Source of the DNA: Myxococcales bacterium
Lineage (GTDB): Bacteria > Myxococcota_A > Polyangia > Polyangiales > Polyangiaceae
Assembly: GCA_947473045.1 (NCBI GenBank)
Contig: CANJCO010000045.1
Location: 1-40,663, forward strand
Length of the DNA: 40,663 nt
Direction of reading: 5' to 3'
Positions 26,043-33,969 of this stretch are shown here, piece after piece. A model generated the notes under the pieces. The model made no database searches and was not told where the DNA came from. It was given only the letters and a program-made list of their open reading frames with translations. The translations under genes and the position numbers were made by a program. Numbering within the stretch: the stretch's first letter is position 1; every line of letters starts with the position of its first letter.

Positions 26043-29000
26043 ATGAGGCACGCGAGCCACTTGACGCAATTTCCCCAACCCTTCGGCCGATTCGAGCTGC
26101 TCGATCGCATCAGCGCAGGCGGCATGGCCGAGGTGTTCCGCGCGCGTGATCCCGTGCGAAACGGCCAAATCGTCGCGATCAAAAAGATCCTGCCCCACAT
26201 CGCGGCAGACGACGAGTTCATCCAGATGTTCGAGGACGAAGGCCGAATCGCCTCGCGGCTCGAGCACCCGCACATCGCGCGAACCCTCGACTTCGGGCGA
26301 ACGCCGGCGGGCGAGTACTTCATCAGTTTCGAATACGTCAAAGGCCGCGACCTGCGCGCCGTGTTCGACCGCGCGGTCAATCGACGCGAAGCCGTGCCGC
26401 TGCCGTTCGCCATTCATGTCTTTGCGCGCATCGGCGAGGGCCTCGCATACGCGCACGCTCGGAGAGACGACGCCGGCAAGCCCGCAGGCATCGTCCACCG
26501 CGACGTCTCACCGCAGAATATCGTCGTGTCGTTCGCGGGCGACGTAAAGCTCATCGATTTCGGCATCGCGAAGGCCGCCGGAAAAGCGAGCCGAACCCGC
26601 GTTGGGGCGATCAAAGGCAAGTTCGGCTACATGAGCCCCGAACAGGTGCGCGGCCTCGAGGTCGACCAGCAAACCGACGTCTTTTCGCTCGGCATCTGCA
26701 TGTGGGAACTGCTCACGGGCGAGCGCCTCTTTGCCGCGGCCAACGAGCTGCTGGTGCTCGAAAAGATACGAAACCTGCAAATACCCGAGCCGTCAACGCG
26801 CAACCCAGGGGTGCCGGCGCATCTTGACCGAATCGTGCTCAAGGCGCTCGCAAAGGACCCCGGCGAGCGATACCGTGACGCACGAGAGCTTTTTCGCGAC
26901 TTGAATGCTCTGGCCCAGCACGCGGACGCCGCGGCGACCCGGCAAGACATTGCAGAATACATGAATCGGTTGTTCACCGAAGACGCGAGCAAAGAAATCG
27001 CGACTTCGGGGTATGGTAAGGTTGGCGACCACGGGACGACCCGGGGCGCCGAGATGTGGTCGGAGCCGCAGGCCCCGTCGCCACGACAGGTTCAGGAGAC
27101 GCGTACGATGGCTGAGAACAAGGGCTCTGACCTCGACATTTTTGAAGGCCTCGGCAAGAAATCCGATGCCTCCATGCCTGCGCCCAGAGGGCCCGGAGCG
27201 CCGCCACCGCCAAGCCGCGGGCCGGGAGCACCGCCCCCGCCGCCGGGCGACTTCGGCAAGCGAACGCTGCTCGGCGTACCCGCGCCGATCGCGCCGCCAC
27301 CGAACCGCCCGCCCTCGAATCAGCCCCCGCCTCCTCCGCCGGGCCGCGGTCAGTTGCCGGCCATTGTCGCTCCTCCGCCGCGCAGCATCGCGCCAGCGGA
27401 GGCCGCGCCGGCTGCTCCGGCGCCTGAACGTGCCAGCGATCCGCTTCCGCCTCCCCCCGCGGCCGAGGCAACTCCTGCGCCCGTCGCGCCGGCAGCAGGC
27501 GGCATGCAGATGGACTGGGACGACGAAGAAGAAGCGACCCACGTCTTCGACAAAGACTCGGAGGGGGCGTTTCCGATGCCGGCAAAGCGCCCACCGGCCG
27601 CTGGCGCGCCAGCCGTCCTCGCGCCGCCTCCTGCTGCAGCGGCGCCTCCGCCGCCATCTGCCTTCGCGCGCACCATGGCGATGGGCAACATCCCCGCCCC
27701 TCCCATGACCGCACCAGGCGGCTTCGGACCGCCGCGCGCGCCCTCGAGTCCGTTCGCACCCCCGCCCCCGCCGTCGCCACTTTCGTCAACCGCACAGGGC
27801 CTCGGCTTGCCGATCGGTAACGCACCGATGCAAACCGCGACAGAGCCTCTGAAAATGCCGCCGCGCCCGCCCTCGATGTCGCCCGTTGCCGGCGGTTTCG
27901 CGCCGCAGCCGCTTCCGCCTCCTCCGGGACTTCCGCAGGGAATGGGTGCGCCGCCTTCGGCATACGGCCAGCCGCCGCAAAGCTACGCGCCGACGATGCC
28001 GGCGCCGGGAACGCTTCCTCCTGCGCAGCAGTTCGCACCGAACCGTCTCGAGGCGACGGCGCTCGTCACCCCGCCCCAACAAAGCTCCGCCAAGCTCGGC
28101 ATTATCCTCGGGGCGATCCTCGGCGGCGTCGTGCTCATCGGCGCGGTCGGGGCGTTCGCTCTCATCCCGCGAACCGGGCGCATCCTCGTGCAGGTCACCG
28201 ACGCGAAGGGAAGCCCGATCACTGGCGAAGTAAAGGTCTTCGTAGACGGCGCAAAAGTCTGCGACACGGCCCCCTGCACCGTCGACCAGGTTCGCGGCGG
28301 CACGCACGACGTAAAGGTCACGTCCGACAAATACGACACGCTTAGCAAGATGGTGGTTGTCGAGGCCCGCAAGGACGCTCCGCTCGAAATGGCCCTGTCC
28401 GGCGGCGCGAAGAGCTCCGGGTTCAAGGTCGCGGGGTCGCAGCGCGGGGTGAAGCTCCTCGTCGACGGCAACGAAATCGGCGCCCTGCCACAGGAGCTCC
28501 GCGAGCTGACCCCCGGCGAGCACAAGCTCAAGTTCGTAGGAGCGGGAGACCGCTACGCCACCGTCGAAAAGTCGGTCAACGTCTCGAACGGCGAAGTGAC
28601 CGACCTCGGCGACGTGAACCTGAAGGTCGTCAAAGGCAAGGCGACGATCACCCTGGCCACCGCGGGCGCCAAGGTTTCGATGGTGTCATCTACCGGCGAT
28701 CGCCGCGACATCCCGAATTTCCCGCTCTCCATCGACATTGAGCCCGCCAAGTCTTCTTGGACGATCGAGGCTTCGAAGCCCGGCTTCGACGACTTGAAGC
28801 TGCCGATCAGCTTCGACGACGGCCAGGCCGAGAAGGAGTTCAACATCACGCTTGCTCCCAAGGGCGCAGCTCCCGCGACGACCGCTGCTCCGCCGCAGAC
28901 GACGGCAGCAGCGACGACCGCGACCGCCGCACCGGCCACCGCGAAGCCCACGACCACCGCAGCTCCCGCGACGACCAAGTCCGGCGGCGGAGAGGCGAAG

Positions 29001-29210
29001 TTTGCCCTGATCACGGCCCTTCCGCCGTCGGGCTCGGTGTGCCTCGTCGACAACAAGCCCATCGGCGCGGTACCGAAAACCGACATCGCGACAACGCCCG
29101 GAGCGCACACGATTCGCTGCATCAACAAGGGCGAGGGGCTCAGCAAGAGCGTTGACGTCGTCGTCGGCGCAGGCGAGTCGAAGAAGGTCATCGTCCGGTT
29201 GCGGGACTGA
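26043..29210 (+). CDS. Ser/Thr protein kinase with PEGA-like repeats, upstream of pilR
   Basis: 1055 residues. Active-type kinase at ~14-295: glycine loop ISAGGMAEV, Lys47 in VAIKKIL, Glu66, Asp154 in VHRDVSPQN, DFG at 172-174, YMSPEQ. A Pro-rich linker of ~300 residues (370-680) follows, with the short acidic patch WDDEEEATHVFDKD; then one transmembrane segment (~685-707, LGAILGGVVLIGAVGA), then four beta-rich units outside: ~713-775 (KVFVDGAKV), ~794-865 (KLLVDGNEIG), ~866-940 and, after a Thr/Ala linker, ~984-1055 (VCLVDNKPIG). The VDG-x and GxH elements are PEGA-like. It ends 34 bp before pilR in the same direction, the place usually held by the histidine kinase PilS. Confidence 0.9.
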   Translation: MRHASHLTQFPQPFGRFELLDRISAGGMAEVFRARDPVRNGQIVAIKKILPHIAADDEFIQMFEDEGRIASRLEHPHIARTLDFGRTPAGEYFISFEYVKGRDLRAVFDRAVNRREAVPLPFAIHVFARIGEGLAYAHARRDDAGKPAGIVHRDVSPQNIVVSFAGDVKLIDFGIAKAAGKASRTRVGAIKGKFGYMSPEQVRGLEVDQQTDVFSLGICMWELLTGERLFAAANELLVLEKIRNLQIPEPSTRNPGVPAHLDRIVLKALAKDPGERYRDARELFRDLNALAQHADAAATRQDIAEYMNRLFTEDASKEIATSGYGKVGDHGTTRGAEMWSEPQAPSPRQVQETRTMAENKGSDLDIFEGLGKKSDASMPAPRGPGAPPPPSRGPGAPPPPPGDFGKRTLLGVPAPIAPPPNRPPSNQPPPPPPGRGQLPAIVAPPPRSIAPAEAAPAAPAPERASDPLPPPPAAEATPAPVAPAAGGMQMDWDDEEEATHVFDKDSEGAFPMPAKRPPAAGAPAVLAPPPAAAAPPPPSAFARTMAMGNIPAPPMTAPGGFGPPRAPSSPFAPPPPPSPLSSTAQGLGLPIGNAPMQTATEPLKMPPRPPSMSPVAGGFAPQPLPPPPGLPQGMGAPPSAYGQPPQSYAPTMPAPGTLPPAQQFAPNRLEATALVTPPQQSSAKLGIILGAILGGVVLIGAVGAFALIPRTGRILVQVTDAKGSPITGEVKVFVDGAKVCDTAPCTVDQVRGGTHDVKVTSDKYDTLSKMVVVEARKDAPLEMALSGGAKSSGFKVAGSQRGVKLLVDGNEIGALPQELRELTPGEHKLKFVGAGDRYATVEKSVNVSNGEVTDLGDVNLKVVKGKATITLATAGAKVSMVSSTGDRRDIPNFPLSIDIEPAKSSWTIEASKPGFDDLKLPISFDDGQAEKEFNITLAPKGAAPATTAAPPQTTAAATTATAAPATAKPTTTAAPATTKSGGGEAKFALITALPPSGSVCLVDNKPIGAVPKTDIATTPGAHTIRCINKGEGLSKSVDVVVGAGESKKVIVRLRD
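27094..27110 (+). promoter_or_regulatory. Possible internal ribosome binding site and start
   Basis: AGGAG at 27094-27098, then 9 nt, then an in-frame ATG at 27108 (kinase residue 356, MAENKGSDLD). It sits exactly at the end of the kinase domain. Initiation here would make a ~700-residue membrane protein with the Pro-rich linker and PEGA units but no kinase. Whether it is used is unknown. Confidence 0.35.
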
Positions 29211-29244
29211 TCGCGATGCCCGGCTCGCGACCAGGACACACAGG

Positions 29245-30744
29245 ATGAGCCCTCAGCCCGGCGCCGATCGCTCGGAGCGTCGCGCGCGCGTTCTGGTCGT
29301 CGACGACGAGCAGGGCTTGCGAGAGGTGCTCTCGATTCTCCTTCGCCGCGAGGGGTACGATGTCGTGCTCGCCTCCTCGCTGCGGACGGGCATCGAAGCG
29401 CTGACAGGCGCCCCGTCGCCGTACGACCTGATCATCACCGACCTCATGATGCCCGACGGCTCGGGGCTCGAGGTGCTGTCGGCCGCGAAGCGCCGCAGCG
29501 CCAACACGGAGGTCATCATCATGACGGCCTTCGGCGGCGTCGAGACGGCCATCGACGCAATGAAGCGCGGGGCCTACGACTTCGTCGCCAAGCCTTTCGC
29601 GACCTCCGAGCTCCGCGAGCTCGTGGCGAAGGCGCTCGAGCGGCGCGCGCTCGTCACCGAAAATGAGCGCCTCCGGGCCAAGGTTTCCAAGGCACAGCCG
29701 CAGGGGCTTCTCGGGACCTCCGATGCGATGGCGCGGGTCGTCGACCTGGTCGGCAGGGTCGCCAACGCACGCGGCACCGTGCTCATCACCGGAGAAAGCG
29801 GCACCGGAAAAGAGCGCGTCGCCCGCGCGATTCACGATTTGTCCGATCGCGCGAGCAGGCCGTTTGTCGTTGTTAACTGCGGCGCGATTCCCGACGAGCT
29901 GATGGAAAGCGAGCTGTTCGGTCACGAAAAGGGCGCGTTCACAGGCGCCGTCACCCGGAGCCTCGGCATCTTCCGGGAGGCAGACGGCGGCACGGTGTTG
30001 CTCGACGAGGTCGGCGAACTGCCGCTCGGACTTCAAGTGAAGCTTCTGCGCGTGCTTCAGGAGCGAAAGGTTCGCGCCGTCGGCCAGTCTGTCGAGACGA
30101 GCGTCGACGTGCGCATCATCGCAGCGACGAATCGCCAAGTGGAAAACGACGTAAAATCGGGGGTTTTTCGCCAGGACCTCTACTATCGACTCAACGTCAT
30201 TCGCATCGAATTGCCGCCGCTTCGCGAAAGGCGCGAAGACATTCCCGAGCTGGCGGCGCACTTTCTCAAGCGTTGCGCAGCCGAACACCAGAAGGAATTC
30301 TCGGCGTTCTCTGCCGACGCCCTCCGCGCGCTCGATGCGTACGACTTTCCGGGCAACGTCCGCGAGCTCGAGAACCTCGTCGAGCGCGCCGTTGCGCTCG
30401 CGACCAGCTCGGTCATCGGGCTCGGCGATCTGCCTCGCGAGGTCGCCGGACTCAGCGCAGAGCCCACTCCGATGCTCACCGCGCTGCCGGAGGAGGGCTG
30501 CGATCTGGACGCCGTCCTCGGCGAGGTGGAGAGGCGCCTCATTGTGCAAGCGCTCGAGCGAAGCGGCGGCGTTCGAACGATCGCCGCGCGCATGCTCGGC
30601 CTCTCGCTTCGCAGCTTGCGCTACCGCCTGCAGAAGCTCTCGCTCGCGACCGAAGACGACACCGTCGCACTCCAGAGCGGCGAAGGTGCGCGACTGTCGT
30701 CGGCCGCAGCGCTGCGCGCAGTACGGATCGAACGTAAAGAATGA
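29245..30744 (+). CDS. pilR: Sigma54-dependent response regulator, PilR type
   Basis: 499 residues from the ATG at 29245, where the receiver domain begins. Receiver (15-130): VLVVDDEQ with the acidic pair 20-21, phospho-acceptor Asp66 in IITDLMMPD, and KPF. AAA+ domain (~165-400): Walker A GESGTGKE, ELFGHEKGAFTGA (the sigma54-contacting GAFTGA loop), Walker B GGTVLLDEVGELP, YYRLNVIRIELPPLRER. A Fis-type helix-turn-helix near 450-480 includes ALERSGGVRTIAARMLGLS. It should open sigma54 promoters; one lies 127 bp downstream, ahead of the pilin genes, which supports a PilR role. NtrC and other family members share this architecture, so the name rests on context. Confidence 0.88.
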   Translation: MSPQPGADRSERRARVLVVDDEQGLREVLSILLRREGYDVVLASSLRTGIEALTGAPSPYDLIITDLMMPDGSGLEVLSAAKRRSANTEVIIMTAFGGVETAIDAMKRGAYDFVAKPFATSELRELVAKALERRALVTENERLRAKVSKAQPQGLLGTSDAMARVVDLVGRVANARGTVLITGESGTGKERVARAIHDLSDRASRPFVVVNCGAIPDELMESELFGHEKGAFTGAVTRSLGIFREADGGTVLLDEVGELPLGLQVKLLRVLQERKVRAVGQSVETSVDVRIIAATNRQVENDVKSGVFRQDLYYRLNVIRIELPPLRERREDIPELAAHFLKRCAAEHQKEFSAFSADALRALDAYDFPGNVRELENLVERAVALATSSVIGLGDLPREVAGLSAEPTPMLTALPEEGCDLDAVLGEVERRLIVQALERSGGVRTIAARMLGLSLRSLRYRLQKLSLATEDDTVALQSGEGARLSSAAALRAVRIERKE

Positions 30745-30773
30745 CTTTTTTTGGTAGCGGCGGCCGTCGCAGC

Positions 30774-30786
30774 GACAAAAATTGTC
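30774..30786. promoter_or_regulatory. Weak dyad upstream of the sigma54 promoter
   Basis: GACAA-AAA-TTGTC, ~85-110 bp before the -24/-12 element, a suitable enhancer distance. TGTC half-sites occur in Pseudomonas PilR sites. With 5-bp arms it could be chance. Confidence 0.3.
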
Positions 30787-30870
30787 AATCTCGACTGGTC
30801 AGATACGTGTCCACCACCTGCGTTTGCCCGTATTTGGCGCAATTCGCGACGTTCGCGGCGGCGAGCGAAC

Positions 30871-30887
30871 TTGGCACAAGAGCTGCT
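30871..30887 (+). promoter_or_regulatory. Sigma54 (-24/-12) promoter of the pilin genes
   Basis: TTGGCACAAGAGCTGCT matches the consensus YTGGCACGRNNNTTGCW at nearly all fixed positions: GG at 30873-30874 and GC at 30885-30886, exactly ten bases between. Transcription should start near 30897, about 10 nt before the pilin ATG, so the leader is very short. It lies directly between a sigma54 activator gene and a pilin gene. Confidence 0.85.
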
Positions 30888-30907
30888 TTACCCGTAGAAG
30901 CAGATCC

Positions 30908-31477
30908 ATGGGTACCCCGTTCCGCCAGCGAAACGCTTCCCGCGCCTTTACGCTCATTGAGCTGATGGTGGTGGTGACGATCATCGGCGTGCTCGCAGTG
31001 CTGGCCGTGGTCGGCTTCCGCGCAATGATCCGCGCGGCGCGCACTTCGGAGGCGACCGAGATGGTCAACGCCATCAAGGTCGCGCAGGAGACGTTTCACG
31101 CCGAGACCGGGCAGTACGCGAACGTATCTAAGGACCTCAACAAAGGCAGCCTTTATCCACTCGCCACGCCCAACTCGAGCCCGATGGTAAAGACCGTCTG
31201 GGGCGCAGCTTGCACGCAGTGCACAGACTCGAAGGCGTGGAAGAAATTGCCGGTTCACGCAACCGGGGCGATGTACTTCGGCTACGCGACGGTGGCTGGC
31301 GCAGCAGGTGCGGCAATGCCGACGGCGACCGACACGGTCTATCAAATGGGTGCCGGTCTCACGAGCGACTGGTTCGTGGCGCGCGGAATGCTCGATCAGA
31401 ACAGTAACGGAATTTGGTGCAGCGTCTTCGCTTCGTCGTGGACCAATCAGGTCTACGTCGAAAACGACGGCGAGTAA
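30908..31477 (+). CDS. Type IV pilin-like protein with Ala at the cleavage site
   Basis: 189 residues. The leader MGTPFRQRNASRA precedes FTLIELMVVVTIIGVLAV, the hydrophobic pilin helix with Glu at +5. Residue -1 is Ala, not the usual Gly, so processing by the prepilin peptidase may be slow or absent. The head has a CTQC pair, a W-x2-L element (AWKKLP), a Tyr-rich strand (MYFGYA) and a late ARGMLDQNSNGIWCSVF, which corresponds to the GDLDGNG loop of the downstream pilins. It ends in VENDGE, acidic like its paralogs. The first gene after the sigma54 promoter, 38 bp before pilA. Could be a minor pilin or initiator. Confidence 0.88.
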   Translation: MGTPFRQRNASRAFTLIELMVVVTIIGVLAVLAVVGFRAMIRAARTSEATEMVNAIKVAQETFHAETGQYANVSKDLNKGSLYPLATPNSSPMVKTVWGAACTQCTDSKAWKKLPVHATGAMYFGYATVAGAAGAAMPTATDTVYQMGAGLTSDWFVARGMLDQNSNGIWCSVFASSWTNQVYVENDGE

Positions 31478-31515
31478 GTTTGTAGTTTTCGCGAATATTT
31501 CAAGGAGATCTCATT

Positions 31516-32070
31516 ATGAAGTGGATGACTCGCAAGGGCCAAAAGGGCTTCACGCTCATCGAACTGATGATCGTTGTCGCCATCATCGGCATTCTCGCAG
31601 TTCTCGCCATCTACGGCGTCAGCCGCTACCTCAAGTCGGCGAAGACCGCTGAGGCGAGCAACAACGTCGGCCAAGTCGGCAAAAACGCCGCCGAAGCCTA
31701 CACCCGTGAAAAGATGGCGGGGACGTACGTCGCTCCGGGCGGCAGCGTCACCGGCTCGCAGTCGCTCTGCGCGACCGCGGCCGCAAAAGTTCCGGCGGCC
31801 GTTCCGGCCGCGGCGAAGTACGTCTCCGGGCCCAGCGACTGGACCGCAGGCGACACGACCACGGGCTGGGCCTGCCTGAAGTTCGATATCCTCGGGCCCC
31901 AGTACTACCAGTACAGCTACTCCGCTGCGGCCTCGACGGGTTTCACGGCGGGCGCTTACGGCGACCTCGACGGAAACGGCACGACGTCTTCGTTCTTGTT
32001 CTCTGGCGCGATCGTCAGCGGCACCGTGATTCTCGCGCCGAAGGCGCTGGAAACCAACCCCGACGAATGA
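31516..32070 (+). CDS. pilA: Type IV major pilin
   Basis: 184 residues. A textbook prepilin: MKWMTRKGQKG, then FTLIELMIVVAIIGILAVLA with Gly at -1, Phe at +1 and Glu at +5. It has the strongest ribosome site in this locus (AAGGAG, 8-nt spacing), fitting a major subunit. Two Cys (SLCATAAA, GWACLKF) can form the pilin disulfide. Head motifs: WACLKFDIL, then YYQYSY, then YGDLDGNGTTSSF, a D-x-D-x-N-G loop that could bind calcium. C-terminus ETNPDE. Expressed with the preceding pilin from the sigma54 promoter, and followed by a strong terminator. Confidence 0.92.
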   Translation: MKWMTRKGQKGFTLIELMIVVAIIGILAVLAIYGVSRYLKSAKTAEASNNVGQVGKNAAEAYTREKMAGTYVAPGGSVTGSQSLCATAAAKVPAAVPAAAKYVSGPSDWTAGDTTTGWACLKFDILGPQYYQYSYSAAASTGFTAGAYGDLDGNGTTSSFLFSGAIVSGTVILAPKALETNPDE

Positions 32071-32094
32071 GCTGACCCACGTCAGCGCGACGAG

Positions 32095-32128
32095 CGCCGC
32101 GGCCCTTTTTTCGGGTCGCGGCGTTTTT
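32095..32128 (+). terminator. Rho-independent terminator after pilA
   Basis: CGCCGCGGCCC / GGGTCGCGGCG, an 11-bp stem with one G-T pair and a loop of TTTTTTC, followed by TTTTT. A smaller hairpin, GCTGAC-CCAC-GTCAGC (32071-32086), directly follows the stop codon and may protect the message 3' end. Confidence 0.88.
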
Positions 32129-32197
32129 CTTTGTGGGCCGCAGTATGGTGTTCGGCGTTAGCACCACGCCCAGTGGTTGCTTGGAGAATGCGCCTTG

Positions 32198-33874
32198 ATG
32201 AAGAAGCGTTGGGACGGGCTCTTCGTCGCCGCGATTGCCGGCGCCGCGTATGTGCGGGCGGGGTTCGCCGAAGTCTTCTGGGACGATGAATACTTGTCTA
32301 CGCGAAATCCCTATTTGTCGACGCTCGAAGGGATTCGCTTCCTCGTATCGCATGACCTGTGGATCGCCTCGGCCAAGGGAGAGCCTGGCGGCTACTGGCG
32401 ACCGCTCGCGTCGCTGTCACTCGCGCTCAATCGCGCCGCAGCCGGCAACAGCGCGGCGAGCTACCACGCTGGAAACGTGCTGCTGCACGCGGCCGTCTCG
32501 GCGGCCCTGGTCGTCTTTGCCCGGAGGCTCGGACTTGGCCGCTGGGTCGCGGCAGTCATCGGGCTTTGGTTTGCCACCACGCCGCTCGGGAGCGAAGCAG
32601 TCGTTTGGATTTCGGGACGCTTTGATCTGCTCGGCGCGCTACTGACGGTGGTTGCGTGCATTTTACATATATCCCGGCGCCCGCTGGGATGCGCTCTCGC
32701 GCTGGCGGGCGCGCTCGCCTGCAAGGAGACGTTCTTCGTCGCGCCAGTGATGCTCGCCGGATACGAACTTTTTGTCGGCCGCGGACCGATGCGGGCCCGG
32801 CGCTGGCTGGCCGGTCCCGGGCTCGCCCTCTTGGCGATCTTCACCTATTCAGCGGCGCGCGCCTGGGTCGGGGTCTCGTCCGCGACGCAAGCGGCAGCGA
32901 TTAGCGGCGGCGCCCGCCTGCTGCCGGCGTTCAGCTTCGTGGTGACCACGCTGCACCGCGGCCTGGTCGCCCCGTCGACCCTCTCCCCGTTCCACGCGTA
33001 TGCGCCGGAGTCGACTGTGCGCGCGTGCGCGACGCTGGCGATGGTCGCCGTCGTCTCGACCGGGTTCGCCTTCATCGCACTGCGCCGCGGGGCTTCGAAA
33101 CCCGTCAAGATCGCAGCGTTCGGTTGGCTCTGGTGGATGGTCGGCATCACGCCGACTTCGCTCACGGCGGCGAATCAGTTCGTGGTCGGCGATCGGTACG
33201 CCTATTTTCCGATGATCGGCCTGGCGCTCGCTGCGGGAGGCCTTGTCGCAGCCGCAGCGCCGCGCCTTCGCGCGCGGTCATTCGTCGCCCTCGCGGTGGG
33301 GCTGGCGGCGCTCGGCGCGCTGCAGACCGTCTCACTCCAGCGACGGGTGACCGACTGGCAGACCGCGCAGGGCCTGCTCGAGGTAACCTACGCGCGCGAT
33401 CCGGGCAATTTTTACGCGGCAGCGGCGCTCGGCGAGCACCGCGCGCGGCACGGGCGATTCGCCGAAGCGGAGGTGCTCCTCGTGGCGGCACAGCGCGCAG
33501 CTCCCGGAAGAAGCGATTCAGGATCGGGTTTCACATGGCCGATCGAGACGGCGCTTTGCTTCGTTTATCTCAACGAGGGGCGCTACGCGGAAGGCGAGGC
33601 CGCGTGCCGGTCGCGAATCGCGCAGGCCCCTCATGATCCGCGGGCCTGGCTCAACCTGGCCACAATTCAGCTTCGTCAGGGGCGTTTCCCCGAGGCGGCA
33701 CAGGCCGCTGCTGCCGCGATCGCCCGCAAGCCGACCTACGTCGAAGCTCGACTCGTGCGCGCAATGGCGCTGCGCGCGCTCGGTCAGCCGGGCGATGCAC
33801 GCGCAGAAGCCGAACGCGTACTTCGCCTCGACGCCGGCAACGTCCGGGCAAAGGCTCTGGCTACCGGGCAATGA
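32198..33874 (+). CDS. TMTC-like GT-C membrane glycosyltransferase with TPR tail
   Basis: 558 residues. About ten hydrophobic spans (~8-385) then a tetratricopeptide tail (~400-555). Motifs of the TMTC/O-mannosyltransferase type, in order: VFWDDEYLSTRNPYL with an acidic pair (Asp29-Asp30) in the first external loop, YWRPLASLSLAL, YHAGNVLLHA, EAVVWISGRFDLLGALL, CKETFFVAP, and VVGDRYAYFPMIGLAL. Such enzymes move a sugar from a polyprenyl phosphate carrier to a protein outside the cytoplasm. The acceptor is unknown; pilins encoded on both sides are candidates by position. ATG at 32198 chosen; GGAG lies 11 nt upstream. It is 70 bp after the pilA terminator. Confidence 0.8.
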   Translation: MKKRWDGLFVAAIAGAAYVRAGFAEVFWDDEYLSTRNPYLSTLEGIRFLVSHDLWIASAKGEPGGYWRPLASLSLALNRAAAGNSAASYHAGNVLLHAAVSAALVVFARRLGLGRWVAAVIGLWFATTPLGSEAVVWISGRFDLLGALLTVVACILHISRRPLGCALALAGALACKETFFVAPVMLAGYELFVGRGPMRARRWLAGPGLALLAIFTYSAARAWVGVSSATQAAAISGGARLLPAFSFVVTTLHRGLVAPSTLSPFHAYAPESTVRACATLAMVAVVSTGFAFIALRRGASKPVKIAAFGWLWWMVGITPTSLTAANQFVVGDRYAYFPMIGLALAAGGLVAAAAPRLRARSFVALAVGLAALGALQTVSLQRRVTDWQTAQGLLEVTYARDPGNFYAAAALGEHRARHGRFAEAEVLLVAAQRAAPGRSDSGSGFTWPIETALCFVYLNEGRYAEGEAACRSRIAQAPHDPRAWLNLATIQLRQGRFPEAAQAAAAAIARKPTYVEARLVRAMALRALGQPGDARAEAERVLRLDAGNVRAKALATGQ

Positions 33875-33912
33875 GGCCTCGGAGACTCCGCCAAACGAGT
33901 ACGCTAGAGGTC

Positions 33913-33969
33913 ATGACAATCGCTGTCGTGCCCCGCTCCGTGCTTTTGCTCTCGCGAGATTCAGCGTGA
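33913..33969 (+). CDS. Possible 18-residue leader peptide
   Basis: ATG at 33913 to TGA at 33967-33969, whose stop overlaps the GTG of the next gene (GTGA). The next gene lacks a clear Shine-Dalgarno, so coupling through this short frame is plausible. Its own ribosome site (TAGAGG, 2 nt before the ATG) is poorly spaced. Low confidence. Confidence 0.25.
   Translation: MTIAVVPRSVLLLSRDSA

Noticed and set aside
33874-33966. Possible frameshift joining the two GT-C genes or truncating the second
   Set aside because: Each gene has its own full set of N-terminal motifs, so they are separate tandem paralogs.
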